A DNA stretch of 64,000 nucleotides from Rebecca billardiae RCC1528 (taxonomy: Eukaryota; Haptophyta): assembly GCA_965240325.2 (NCBI GenBank), contig OZ251254.1, positions 744,001-808,000 on the forward strand, read 5' to 3'. The notes under the pieces are model-generated. The model saw nothing but the letters and a program-made list of their open reading frames with translations. It was not told the DNA's origin and ran no database searches. This document shows, piece by piece, positions 21,001-32,332 of the stretch. The first letter of the stretch is position 1; each line of letters starts with the position of its first letter. Both the position numbers and the translations under genes were made by a program.

Positions 21001-23790
21001 GAGGTGGTGCTGGCGACGCACGCGGGCGGGGACGTGACGGGCGAGGGCGGCGGCGCGGAAGGCGGCGGGCTGCCGCGGCGCGCGTCTGTGCGTGCGGCCG
21101 TCGCGGACGGCGAGCGCGGCGGCGCGCACGCGGCCGCGTGGCGAGGCGGCGGCGGCGCGGCGGGCGCGGCGCGGCGGCGCGGCGGCGGCGCGAGCGCGCG
21201 CCGCCTCTCGCGCGCGCTCGGCGGCGGCGGCGAGCTGAGCGCGCGGCCGCGCGCCGCGGCCGAGGGCGGCGGCGGCGGCCGCGGCCGCGGCGGCGGCGCG
21301 CCCGCCGCCCCGGCCAAGCCGGGGGCCTCCGCCGCCGCCGCCGCCGCCGCCTCCGCCGCCGCCGCCTCGCGAGCGTCCACCGCCGCGGCCGAGCAGCGGC
21401 TGGAGCGGCTGCGCGACACTTCGGTCTTCTCCGACCCCGCGCTGCTCTTCGCCGCACAGCAGCAGCGGCGGCGGGGACAGGCTGACGAGGCGGCGGGCGG
21501 CGCGGCGGGCGCGGGCGGCGGCGGTGCGGCGGGCGGCGGCGGTGCGGGCGCGGCCGGGGCGGCGGGCGGCGGTGGCGGCGGCGGCGCCGACGCGCGCCAC
21601 CGCCTCAGCCTCGACGGCGCGGTCGCGCTCGACGGCGCGGCGCTCGCGGCCGCGCTCGCCGCGGCGGAGGGCGAGAGCCGCCCCTCGCCGCCGCCTCTCT
21701 CGCCCTTCCGCTCGCGCAGCGCGTCGCTGAGCGCACGCGGCGGCGGGCGGCGGCCGAGCGGCGCGGGCGCGCTGTCGCGCAGCCCGTTTGGCGGCTCGCG
21801 CCGATTCCGCAGCGAGAGCGCCGAGCTGCCGCCCTCCGCCGCCGCGTGCGCCGCGTGCGCGGAGCCGCCCGGCCGCGCGCCCCCGTTCGCGCCCGCGCGC
21901 GCCGCGCCGCCGCCCACCGTGGGCTCAGAGCTCACTCCAGACGAGACGTTGTTCCTGCTGCGGCGCGCGCTCGGCGACGCGCACCGGCGGCACGCCAAGA
22001 CGACGATCCCGCTCGCGCGCGCGGGCACGGCGCTGCTGCTGCTCGGCGCGTGCGCCGCGGCGGCGGACGGCTTTGGCACGGAGGCCGCGCTGCTGCGCGC
22101 CGCACCCGCCGCCGACGCCGCCGACGCCGCCGCCGACGCCCCGACGGCGGCGCAGCTGCGCGCGCTCGGCGCGGCGGCGCTCGCGCTGCGAGTGCGTCTG
22201 TGCGCGTGGGCGGTCGCGCGGCTGCTCGGCGTGGGCACCGCCGTGGCCGCGCTGCACCCCACCGAGGCGCACGTGGGCGCGACGCGCGCGCTCGGCGGCG
22301 CGCTGTGCTGCGCGCTCTGCCTCGCGTGCGCGCGCGCCGCGGCGCTCGCGCTGCGCGCGGCGGCGTGCGGCCGCGCGGCGGCGGGCGGCGGCGGCGCGCG
22401 CGCCGAGCAGCGCGCGCGCGGCTGGGCGGGCGGCGCCGAGGGCCCGGCGGCCGCGCAGTGCGTGCTGCTGCCGCTGCCCGGCGGCGCGGACGGCGCGGCC
22501 GCCTCGCTCGGCGTCGAGTGCGCGTGGCTGTGCGCGTGCGCAGCGCTGCTCTGCGCGCTCGGCCTCGGCGGCGCGGCGCTGCGCGCGCGCCCGCCACGCG
22601 ACCTCAGCCGGCGCCGGCTCGACGGCGCGTGCGCGGTGGCGGGGCTGTGGGCGCTGGGCGTGGCGGCGCGCGAGGGCGCGCTGCTGCTCGCCGCGCCGCG
22701 CGCCGCGCAGCTCGACGCCGGCGGCGGCGCGCACGTGGCCGCGCTCGGCGGCGCGCTCCTTGGCCTGCGCGCCCTCGCGGCCGTGCTCGGCGTGAGCGTG
22801 GGCGTGTGCGCGCTGCGCGGCCGCGCGCGCGCGCGGCTGCAGTCTCGCGTCGCGGGCGCTCTCTCGTCGGGCGGCCGTCTCGCCTCGCTCGCGCCCCTGC
22901 TCGGCTTCGGCACCGCGCACGAGCTCGACCCCGCGGAGGTGTGCGCGTGCGCGGAGGGCGGCCTGCAGAGCCTGCTGCTGGAGCGCCGGGCCTTCTCGAG
23001 CGCGCCCGCGGCGGCGGCGGCGGAGGCGGAGGCGGAGGCGGAGGCGGGGCTCGGCGCGAGCGTCGCGCGCGCCGCCGCGCGCAGCGCCGCCGCGCCCTCG
23101 CCGCGCGCCGCCGCCGCCGCGCCCGGCCAGCGCGCGCGCCGCCCAGCACCCTTCTCCTTGTTCAGGCCGCCGCCGCCAGGCTCAGAGGCGGCGGCGGCGG
23201 CGGCGGAGGATGCAGCGGCGCGGCACGCCGCGGCGCTCGGCGGCTGCGCGCACGCCGCGCCCTTCTCGCTCTGCGCCGGCAGCGCCTCTGCCTCCTTCAG
23301 CGCCAAGTGCGGCGCCGCGCTCGCGCTGGGCGCAGTGCTCGGCCGGCGCGGCGGCGCGGAGGGCGGGCGCGCGCCGCGCCGCCACTCCGATCCGCGCGGC
23401 ACCGGCGGGGGCGCGGGGGCGGGGGGCGGCGCGGGGGGCGGCGGCGGCCTCGGCGCGATGCCGCCCGGCACAGCCCTCGCGCTCGGCGGCGGCGGGCGGC
23501 ACGGCTCGCCCCGCCGCTGCTCCGCGCCGCCGCAGCGCGCGGGCGGCGGCGGCGGCTGCGGCGCCGAGCTCGGCGGCGGCGGCGGGTGCGGGTGCGGCGG
23601 CGCGTGCGGTGGTGGGTGCGCGCACCCACTAGCCGACCTGTCGCTTCTGTCGGAGGAGGGGGCGGAGGAGGGGGCGGAGGAGGGGGCGGCCGAGCTGCCC
23701 GCGCAGGGCGGAGGCGCGGCGGACGTCGACGCCGCCTCCGCCCTCGACGAGTGGAGCGTGCCGGCCTCGCCGCAGCCCGCGGACGGCGGC

Positions 23791-23821
<31 letters not shown>

Positions 23822-25540
23822 CGCGGCGCGGCCGCCGCGCCGTTCAACTCGCCCGTCGCCGCGTCGCGGCTGCTGCGCGGCGCGGTGCACGCGCGCTTCG
23901 AGCGGCGCGCGCGCTCACTCGTCGACTGGCGCGCGGCCGAGGGCGCGGAGAGCGCGCCCACGTCCCCCGGGCCGCTCGACGACGGAGCGTGCGCCGCGGG
24001 CGTTCACGCGCTGCGCGGCCGCGGCGGCGGCGTTGGCGGCGGCGGCGGCGCGTGCGGCGGCGCGCGCTTTGGCGCGGTGCGCGCGCTGTCGGGGCTCGCG
24101 CCGCCGCCGCCGCCGCCCGCGGACGGCGCGGCGTCCGCGCCCGCCTCGCCCGCGGGCGAGCGCGGCAAGCAGGAGCGCCGGGAGTCCTTCCGGGCGGCCT
24201 CGCCCAAGGGCGGTACCTCGCCGCACGCGGCGGGCGCGGACGCGGCCGCGGCGGGCGGCGGCGGCGGCGGCGGGTGCGGGCGCGCGGGCAGCCGCTCTGG
24301 CGTGCTGATGCGCCGCTTCCGCCAGTCGTTCAACTCGACGCTCGGCGCGGCGACGGGCCGGCTGCGCCGCGCGCCGAGGCCGTCCGAGGAAGGCAGCGCC
24401 GCCGACTCGGAGGAGGCGGAGGGCTGGGCGGCCGCGCAGCAGCAGCTCGCGGCCGCGCAGCAGGCGGCGGCCGAGGCGGAGGCGGAGCGGCGCGCGGCGC
24501 TGCGGCGCATCGACTTTTACGTCGTGCACTCGAGGGGGGACGACGAGGGGGCGAAGCACCGCGCGCTGGAGCGCTGGGCGGCGGCGTGGGCGGCGGAGCA
24601 CGGCCGGCCGCCGCGCGTCTGGCTCGACTCGCGCTGCCAGCCGCCCGACGCGCCGCTGCGCACACAGCTGGCACACATGCCCACGCACGTCGGCCGCGCG
24701 CGCTCGCTGCTGCTGCTGCTCGGACCGACGCTGGCGGACCGGCTGTGGGCGGTGGCCGAGCTGTACGTGTGGTCGGTGCTCGGCGGCGCGGCGGCGGACG
24801 TGCACGTGCTCCTCGTCGCGCAGGGGCCGGCGCAGCGCCGCCTCGCCCTCGCGGCCATCGACACCTTCCACGTCATGTACGCTTCGCTCGGCGTGGCCGG
24901 CGCGGCCGCGGCGGCGAGCGCGCTCCGCGTCGCCGACCCGAGCGGCGCGAGCCTGTCCGCGCAGCGGATGGTGGCGACGGCGTCCGCCGCGGCGATGCTG
25001 GCGCGACGGTCGGTGGCGCGCGGCGGGGGCGGCGGCGCGCGCGCGGCGCGCGGCAGCTCGGCAGACGCGGACGCGGACTCCGACTCCGACTCCGACGCGG
25101 ACGCGGGCGCGGGCGCGGACGCGCTCGAGAGCGGAGCGGCGCCGCGTGCCTCCCGCTGCTCCGCCGCCGCGTCCACGCGCGCCTCGGCCGCCGACGACGA
25201 GAGCGGCGCCGACGGCGGCGCCCGTCGCGGCGGTCTGCGCGCCGCGTGCGCGCCGCTCGGCTGCCGGTGGCGCTGGGGGGCCGGCTGGGGGCCGTCCGCC
25301 TGGATGGCGGAGCGGCGCTCGCGCGCGTCCGCGCAGCGCGCGGCGCTCGCGGAGGAGGCGGAGGCGCACGAGCGCATCGTGCACATGGTCGAGCTCGCGC
25401 AGGTCTCGTGCTTCAACGAGGCGGTGCGCGCGTACATGCCGCTCGCCCGGGAGGCGGCCGAGCGCGCGGAGGCGGCGGAGGCGGCGGCGGAGGCGGAGGC
25501 GGAGGCGGCGGACGATGGGCCCGCCAAGACGCTGCTCTGA
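18051..25540 (+). CDS. Nucleoside-hydrolase-like / multi-pass membrane / TIR-like fusion protein (eight exons)
   Basis: Exons: 18051-18474, 18638-18703, 18827-18953, 19161-19308, 19579-19687, 20162-20265, 20389-20624 and 20817-25540. All seven introns are GT-AG with matching phases, giving about 1,980 residues. ATG 18189 is an alternative start. The N-terminal ~450 residues resemble inosine-uridine nucleoside hydrolases: FIVTDPGPDPDDIKALL (calcium-binding Asp cluster), IQLLGVVANG, VPVAVGSAG, SVTVVCISSMRDLA, VQGG and VNNGFDLAAAELVY. After an Ala/Gly-rich linker come several hydrophobic segments (about 21960-22860). The C-terminus (about 24508-24850) is TIR-like: FYVVHSRGDD, RVWLD, LLLLLGP and LWAVAEL, the last keeping the WxxxE spacing. 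The frame moves by one base near 23770-23830 inside (GGC)n, probably an indel or unseen intron. Two adjacent genes remain possible. Confidence 0.62.
19688..20084 (+). repeat. Intron 5 minisatellite: 28 perfect 14-bp units
   Basis: GTGCGGCTGCGGGG is repeated 28 times without a mismatch from the first base of the intron (19688-20079), followed by a partial unit. The first unit is the splice donor itself. Confidence 0.95.
20640..20752 (+). repeat. Intron 7 GT/GC-rich minisatellite
   Basis: Alternating TGTGTGCGTA and TGTGTGCGCGCG-type units fill the first half of the 192-bp seventh intron (20625-20816). Confidence 0.75.
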
Positions 25541-26259
25541 CGGGCGGGTGGGCGGCCTCGCCCGCCTGATGGCTGATGGCCGATGAGGCGCCAGGGCCCA
25601 GAGGGGTAGTCTGCTTATAATTCTTCTTATTAACTCTCTCTCTCGATCTCTCTCTCTCTCTCTCTCTCTCCCTCTCTCTCTCGATCTCTCTCTCTGTCTC
25701 TCTCTCTCTCTCTCTCTAAGTCTAGCCGTCTCCGTACGGTCTCAGGCGGCTCCGTCAGGCGTCACACTCTCGTCTGGCTAGCTATAATAAATATAATATA
25801 TATATGAGGGGGGGGGGGACGACGGCGAGGAGCGCTGATCCTGGCGGTGTTTGTCTCTGCTGCTCGATCTGCTGCTACAGCTTGCTGACTCTGACGCCTG
25901 CCCGTTGCATACCACGTCGTTAATATATCGATTATAATATATAATATATATATATATTATAATATATATATTATATAATAATAATAATTATCGGCGGGGC
26001 GCACTCTTGACACGACCGCCACTAGCTGATATGCTACTCGACTACTCACGCGCGAGCCTGATGCGGCCGCCGGATGTTGCGGGATGAGCCGGCTAGGTCT
26101 CGTCACGACCGCGGCGAGCCTCGCTGGCGCTGCGGCGTCGGACCGTCCCGGGTGCCGCGCTCGGCGCGCCGATGCTGCTGACAGTATGATGACTCATCGC
26201 GGGAGGAAGTCAGCTGTGAGCTGGGGAACCTGCTGGCGGAAGGGTGAAGCTGAGCGCGG
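25541..26259. other. Intergenic, microsatellite-rich region
   Basis: Between the convergent ends of the fusion gene and the two-TM gene. It holds a CT-rich microsatellite, short poly-G, and an AT-only stretch around 25920-25990. No gene is seen. Confidence 0.6.
25636..25718. repeat. (CT)n microsatellite with interruptions
   Basis: CTCTCT runs broken by GATCTC and GTCTC interruptions, about 80 bp. Confidence 0.95.
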
Positions 26260-27069
26260 TCAGATGGTGAAATCACCGTCTCGGAGAAACGACGTGACTC
26301 GGCACGACGCGGCGTCATCATTGGACTTGGGCGCGCGCGGCACGGGCACGGTAAAGAAGTCTGATGAGCCCATGACGGTTGTGAATGGTGGATGCTGGTG
26401 GTCGGAGGTGTTGGTGTCCGGCGCAGTGGGTGTGTGCTCGACGTCGGGCCCATCGCTGACATGCATGCCGCGAAGGAGGTGGGTGGGCAGCCGCGGTGAC
26501 GGCCGGCAGCTCGCGTACTTCTTGACGCTGAGCCAGAGGGTGCCGAGCGCGAGGATGCACACGACGCCGCGCGCGGCAACCCCAGCGAGGGCGAAGCCCG
26601 CGCCGTTCGCCACCCTGAGCAGGTCAATGTGGTCGCACCGGCTGCACTCGGTAGGCCACGGTACGGCGCCAGGGCTGCCATCGCACACGCACAGCGTTTC
26701 GAGGCGGTACACCTCCATGCTTGCGTACAAGCCCACCGCGCCCCCGAGCAGGAGGAGGCCCGCGGAGAGCGTGAGGCAGCCGCACAGCACCGCCTTGTTG
26801 GCCGCCTCGATCGCCACCGTCTGCGTGACGCCTGCGGGCATACGCCGAGGACCTGGAAGGGGTGCGCGCACGGTCAGGCACGCAGCCCTCGGGAGCTTCA
26901 CGCGCAGCATCCGCAGCAGGTTGCGCGCCGGGGCTCGTGCACGCGCGCGCGCCGTACCAGAGCTACCGGGCTCGGCGGGCGCATGAGCATCAGTCCAGTC
27001 ACACACTGTACCTGGAACGCTCACGCTGATGCTCGTGGCGCGGGTGCTCTCCGTCGCCAGAGTGGACAT
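26260..27069 (-). CDS. Small protein with two predicted transmembrane segments, unknown function
   Basis: The minus-strand frame is 269 residues from the ATG at 27069. It is open up to 27357, but the extra part has no motif. Two hydrophobic segments are clear: about 92-117 (LCGCLTLSAGLLLLGGAVGL) and about 155-181 (LAGVAARGVVCILALGTLWL). They flank a Cys-rich loop (CVCDG and ECSRCD). The N-terminal ~90 residues are polar and basic; the C-terminal ~85 are polar with many Thr, Asp and Pro. This suggests a hairpin-like membrane protein with both tails on one side. I do not recognise a family. A short intron just upstream of MPAGVTQTV (about residue 77) is possible and would shorten the N-terminus. 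Confidence 0.5.
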   Translation of the reverse strand: MSTLATESTRATSISVSVPGTVCDWTDAHAPAEPGSSGTARARARAPARNLLRMLRVKLPRAACLTVRAPLPGPRRMPAGVTQTVAIEAANKAVLCGCLTLSAGLLLLGGAVGLYASMEVYRLETLCVCDGSPGAVPWPTECSRCDHIDLLRVANGAGFALAGVAARGVVCILALGTLWLSVKKYASCRPSPRLPTHLLRGMHVSDGPDVEHTPTAPDTNTSDHQHPPFTTVMGSSDFFTVPVPRAPKSNDDAASCRVTSFLRDGDFTI

Positions 27070-27515
27070 GACCTCGCGCCTTCGGCTGGGTGCTGGCGCA
27101 CCCCTCGTCGGCGGTCGTCGCACCTTCCGCGCACCTCCTACCGTACAGGAAAATGAAAATAGATGATACTGTACGGTACCTTGGCTTCCTATTGGACGGG
27201 AGGGGCGGCGGGTGGGTAGAGCACTAGAGCAAGTGATTGTCCCGATTCGGGAGGGGATAATAGGCTTACGTTCGGAGGATTCGGGAGCGCTCCACTTCAC
27301 CCGAGCTGTGCGCTGATTCGCTGAGTACCAGCGCCAAAGCGTGTTTTTGAGTTTCAAAAACCATATACACCATCATAGTTTCCAATAATCAGACGTTCAA
27401 GGTCATGCACTCATGCCGGTCGGCCGAAGAGAGTCATACAATCGCGCAGCTTATTCAAACCGTTTTTTATGTTTGCTGCACCAGAGGTACCGGCCCCCCG
27501 GCGGGGCGGCCGTCG
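27070..27515. other. Intergenic, no gene seen
   Basis: About 450 bp upstream of the two-TM gene. AT content rises around 27340-27480. Nothing coding is supported. Confidence 0.5.
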
Positions 27516-27914
27516 TCGGACTACTTCTATGATTTTTAAAAGACACAGGCACGAGGGCGCAGCTCTCCTGATTCGTCTGTCGAAGTACTGAATGGAGTTA
27601 ATGGCGGATGTCGGAGCGCGTTGGCCGCGGGTGAGGGAGTCGTCGTAACCGATGCTGATCACACGGTCACTGAGGTAGTAGGCGCCCGGGGATGCCGCTG
27701 TTTTGCAGTCGTCGTCGGCCTTGGTCATCATGTAGTTGCCCGCGTCGTCGTCGTCCGAGGCTGTTCAAGTTGATGCCGTAGTGCAGGTAGTGGATGTGGT
27801 CGCCCGGGCCGGTGTGCGCGGCCTAGTGGCCTTGCCGAGTTGAGGGAGTAGTCGCCCTTGCCGTTGAGGAAGTCGTCGTCCTTGCCGTTGAGGAAGTCGT
27901 CGCCCTGGCCGCAG
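27516..27914 (-). repeat. Duplicated segment, copy A, with decayed coding texture
   Basis: It is nearly identical to 32333-32730, apart from small indels. On the minus strand it reads as protein-like sequence in shifting frames: DDFLNGKG-type octapeptides at one end, then MMTKADDDCKTAASPG and YYLSDRVISIGYDDSL. The frame must shift to connect them, so I treat it as the remnant of a gene or element and not as an active gene. I do not recognise the protein. Confidence 0.6.
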
Positions 27915-28347
27915 GCAATTTCAAAAGTAATAGGCGGGGGGAACCTCCCAAAAAGATTCTCCCCCCCCTAACTGCCAAGGCCGCGCTCATATAAATAATG
28001 TCATATTAAGCGATCGTGATTCAAGCGCTAGTGCTCTCGGCCACCAACGCCGACTTCGTGTCGACGATCCGCGGGCACTGCCGACGATACGAATCAGGAG
28101 ACCTGCGCCGTCCTACCTGTGTCATTAAATCGTCATCACAGAATGGGTCCCCGGCGGCGCGGGCTCCGTGCGTCACGATGCACTCGGTACCGAGGCGTCC
28201 CGACCGAGCGTGCCGCGTGGCGGGCGGCAGCCTTGGCAGAGCCAGAGTTCAGTGCGCGCTGCTCGACCGCGGCCAGCGCGCCACACTTGCTGGCCGCTCG
28301 CCCAGTCCGTACTCCGTAGTCGGCGCTCGCGCCGGCCGTCCGCGCCG
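27915..28347. other. Intergenic, 3' of the MYB gene
   Basis: About 430 bp including a short poly-C run (27960-27968). No gene is supported. Confidence 0.5.
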
Positions 28348-31300
28348 TCACTGCGGCTGCGAGGACGGCTGCTGGCGCGCGGCGGCAAAGACCTCGCGCG
28401 TGAGCCACGCGAGCGCCTCTGCAGACGCGCTCTTGGCCATGAACGGCTCGGCGCGCTCGGACAGCGCGCACCCCTCGGCGGGCGCGCGCTCGTGCTGCTG
28501 CTGCTGCGGCGGCGGCTGCGCCGCGTGCGCCCCGCTACCCGGCTGCTGCTGCCCCGGCTGCACGACGGTGCCGCGCAGCTCGGCGAGCACGCCGTCCAGC
28601 AGCTCGTCCCGCTCGCCGCCCTCCTCGCCCATCTGCGCGAGGACGAGCAGCTGCGCGGACAGCTCGCAGATGCGCTGCTGCCGCTCGTCCGCCAGGGGGA
28701 GCGCGTCCGCGCTGCAGCCGCGCGACAGGCCGGCCAGCTCAGAGCCGGCGCTGTCGGCCGGGCGCGAGCACGCGGGCTCGGCGCCGGGCGGCTGCTGCGG
28801 CGGCGGCGGCTGCTGCGGCTGGCCGGACGAGACGGTGCGAGGCTTGGGCGGCGGCGCCATCTCCGCGTCCGGCCCCGCTGCGTACAGCGCTCGCGCCTGC
28901 TGCTGCAGCCCGAAAGTCGAGGCCGACGGCCGCAGCCCGCCACCGCCGCGCCGCCCGCCGCCGCCGCCGCCGCGCGCCGGCTCCTGCTGCTGCTGCTGCG
29001 CCTCCGCGCCGCCGTCGTTGTCGTTGTCGTTGTCGCCGGAGTCGGGCAGTGAGGTGGCGGCCGCCTCGAGCGCGTGCGCGTGCAACGAGTCGAGCGTACG
29101 CGGCAGCGCGTGCAGCTGCGGCGCGCAGCTGTGGATGTAGCCCAGCAGGTTGAGCTGCGTGCGCGTCGAGAGCGCGCGCAGCGGCTGCACGCGCGGGTCT
29201 GACTGGTCCTCGTCCGCGGAGCCGTCCGCCTCCGCCTCCGCGCCCGCGTCCGCGCCGCCGCCGCCGCCGTCGCACCGCCGCGCGGCGGCGTCGGCGGCGG
29301 GGGCGGGGGCGCCGTGCGCGCGGCCGCCGTGGTGGTGGTGCTGCAGCGCCGCGGAGGCGAGGTCGTCGAGGCTGCCATGTGTGTACTCGCCGCCGCCAAA
29401 CGCGCCGCCGCCGCCGCCGTGCTGCGGCTGCTGCGGCTGCTGCTGCGCGCCACAGCCAGCGCCTGCGTGGCAGCTCCCGCGCTGGGCCTCTGCCGCGCCG
29501 TAGCACCCGGCAGCGCCGCGCGGGGCAGGGCCGCCGGCCGCCGCGCACACGTGCGCTGCCATGCGCAGCCCGCCGCTCGGCGCCGCGCCGGCGCCGAGCG
29601 GCTGGGCGGGCGCGAGCAGCTGCGGCGCGGCGTGCGGCGCGCCGCCTCCGAGCATCATGCTGCCGCACCCGCCGCCCAGCGCGCCGCCCGCGCCCCCGCA
29701 GCCGTGGCCCAGCCGGAGAGGCGCGGGCGCGCACGGCTGCTGGCTGGTGTGCAGCGCGGGGCAGGACGCAGGCACCGCACACACGCCGCCGCACCCGGCG
29801 GCGGCGGCGCACGCGCCCACCTGCTGCGGCTGCGGCTGCTGCGCCGTCGGCACCGCGTGCGCGCACGCCGGCTGCTGCGCCGTGCCCGCTGGGAGGCCGG
29901 GCGCGCACGGCCGAGCGCCCCGCTGCGCAGCGTCCGGCGGTGGGCGGAGCAGCAGCTGCGGCGGCAGCGGCGGCAGCGGCGGCAGCGGCGGCAGCGCCGG
30001 CTGTGCAAACGCGCCAGGCATCAGCACGGCCAGCTGCTGCTGCCGCAGTGCCGCGGCCATCTGCGCGTGCGCGTGCGCCTGCGCGTGGGCGTGCGCGTGC
30101 GCGTGTGGGTAGCACGCGCTGCTCACGCCGCCCACGCCCGCACCCGCGCCCAGCGGGAGCGGCGCCTCGCCCATCGCGCCGCAGCCGGCGCTCGCGGGCT
30201 GCTGGCCCAGGCCGCCGCCCGCGCCCAGCGGCACGCCCGCGCCCGCGCCCAGCTGCCCCAGCCCCGGCAGCATCGACGGCATGGCGCCGCCCGCGCCCGC
30301 GCCACCGTACGCCGCCGCGCCCGCGCCGCAGCCGTGCGCGTAGGGCGCGCAGCCGTGCGGCGCGTAGGGCAGCCCCGCCGCGGCAGCGAGCTGGTCGACT
30401 CGAAGCCCGGCGGCGCCCGCGCCGCCGAGCGCGCCCGCGCCGCCGAGCGCGCCCAGGCCGGCCATGAAGGCGGACATGCCGCCGGCCGAGACGCCGGTCG
30501 GCAGGCCGGCCGCGCAGCAGCCGGCGGGGGCGGCGGCGGCGTGGGCGAGCGTCGGCAGCGCGGGCGCGGCCGCGAGCAGCTGCTTCTTGTGCTTGTGCGA
30601 CGCGTTCACGTTCACCATGCGCCGCTTGAGCGAGTGGTACCGGTTCTTGACCGCGTGCCCCGAGCGTCCGGGCAGCAGCTGCCGGATGCGGCACCACCGC
30701 TGCGCCCACAACGGCGCGCGCGGAGGGGCGGGCGGGCGGGCGGGCGGGCGGGCGCGGGGCGGGCGTGGGTGCGTCGCGCGGCGCATGTGTGTGTCGCGCG
30801 CCCCGCTCAGCCGCAGCGCTCGCCACCTCGCCCGCCACAGCGCGCGTGCGCGCGCGCCCAGCCCCGCGCGCCCAGCCGCCCTCCCGCGCAACCCACACCC
30901 TACCCTACCACCCTACCCGCGCGCACTGCAGCCTCGCCCTCCGCTCTCCCGCGCCCGCCTCCGCCTCCGCCTCCGCCCCGACCGCCTCGCCGCGCCCGCG
31001 CGGACTGCGCCCGCACCGCGGCCCCGCGCCACGCACCTGCCCGTGCTTTTCCACGTGCTGCAGGATCGCCGCGTCCTCCGCGGGCTCCCACTCGCCCTTC
31101 TTCACGTCGGGGCCGAGGTGGTTGAGCCAGCGCTCGCGGCACTGCCAGTCCTTGCGGCTGCCTGCGCGCCCAGGGGGACCAGAGGGGCGGGGCACACAGA
31201 GGGGGCGCGCACGTGGGCGGGCGGGCGCGCGGCTGAGCGCAGCGCGGCGCGGGCGCACGCGCTCTCGCCGCTCGCCGCGCGCCGCGCGCGCCGCACCCAT

Positions 31301-31925
31301 GTGCGTCGCGATCAGCGCCCACTGCTTTGCGCCCAGCCGCTCGACGACCTGCGCAGCGCGGCGCGGCAAAGCGCGGCGCGGCAAAGCGCGGCGCGGCGCG
31401 GCGCGGCAGTCGAGGCGGGAGTGCGCCCGCACGCGCGTGTGAGCCGTGCACGCACTGCGCGCGACGCGTGCGCGTGCACCCGTGCGCCCGGTCGACACCT
31501 GCCGCGGTGGCGGCGCCGAGCGAGCAACACACGGCCAGCGGACGGCGCGGCGCTCCGCCGCCGTCCATCCACTCGTGCGCCGAGGGCGGGGCGCGCGGCG
31601 GGAATGCCCGGTTGCATGCGCGTGTCCCGACGCAGCGCACCTCGGTCAGCTGCTCGTCCTCCGCGGCTGTCCACGTGCGGCGCGCCGACTGGCCCCTGCC
31701 GTTGGCATGGGCGTCGTCGGCCGCGCCGCCGTCGGCGCCGTTGGCGCCGCGCGCCTCCTCCTCGTCCGCGCCGGCCATGACCGCGTCGTCCTCCTCCCGC
31801 ATGGTGTGCCCGTCCGTGCTGGGCCGTGCCGGTGCCACGGGCTGACTCGAGGCGGGTCTCGCGCGCTCGCGCCGCGCGGACGGCCGGGGGACGCGGCCCG
31901 CGGCGGGTGCTCGAGCTCTGGCCAT
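28348..31925 (-). CDS. R2R3-type MYB transcription factor (four exons)
   Basis: Exons on the minus strand: 31925-31641, 31348-31297, 31161-31037 and 30699-28348. All introns are GT-AG with matching phases, giving 937 residues. Splicing rebuilds two MYB repeats. The first has W85 (RTWTAAEDEQL), W105 (KQWALIATHMG) and W124 (RWLNHLGPDV). The second has W137 (GEWEPAEDAAI), W156 (RWCRIRQLLPGRSG) and Y175 (VKNRYHSLKRR), with the usual 18-19 residue spacing. Repeats like these bind DNA through their third helices, so a nuclear transcription factor is expected. The remaining ~750 residues are Ala/Gly/Gln/Pro/His-rich and low in complexity, typical of an activation region but without a defined domain. 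The final LTREVFAAARQQ segment is a short helix. Confidence 0.87.
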
Positions 31926-32332
31926 GTGGATGGCTCGCCCTTTGGTCGCGAGTTGCCGCCGCGGCGGCCAGAGATCTGATCTGATGAGATCGTGGCGAGT
32001 GGACCGATCGGCTGCTCAGCTTCGCGATCTCCGATCGAGAGCGGGACGGGGAGGGGAGATCGATGAGAGCAACGCCGCTAAGTCGATTATATAATCAGGC
32101 TGAAGCTCATGAGAATGATGACTAAATTAATAAGGCTGAAGGCTCATGAGAATGATGATGCGGGTGTGTTTGATGGCGGAGGAACTGAGAAAGTGAGAAG
32201 ATCCCGCTTCCAAACACGTTCCATGGTCGTTCAACGCTTTTCCGATTCTCGTCGCCATATGGTTTTGAATGATTATATATATTGTCGTCATCGTCGCAAT
32301 CTGAATTGCCAACGGTTCGCGGTTTGTGCCGC
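31926..32332. other. Intergenic region upstream of the MYB gene
   Basis: About 400 bp, AT-richer toward 32090-32330, with a short direct repeat of AGGCTGAAGCTCATGAGAATGATG-like sequence (about 32096-32120 and 32132-32157). It probably contains the MYB promoter. No gene is seen. Confidence 0.5.

Noticed and set aside
20994-23471. 825-codon minus-strand frame
   Set aside because: Antisense to the fusion gene's large exon. Its Ser/Ala/Pro bias is what GC-rich antisense DNA gives.
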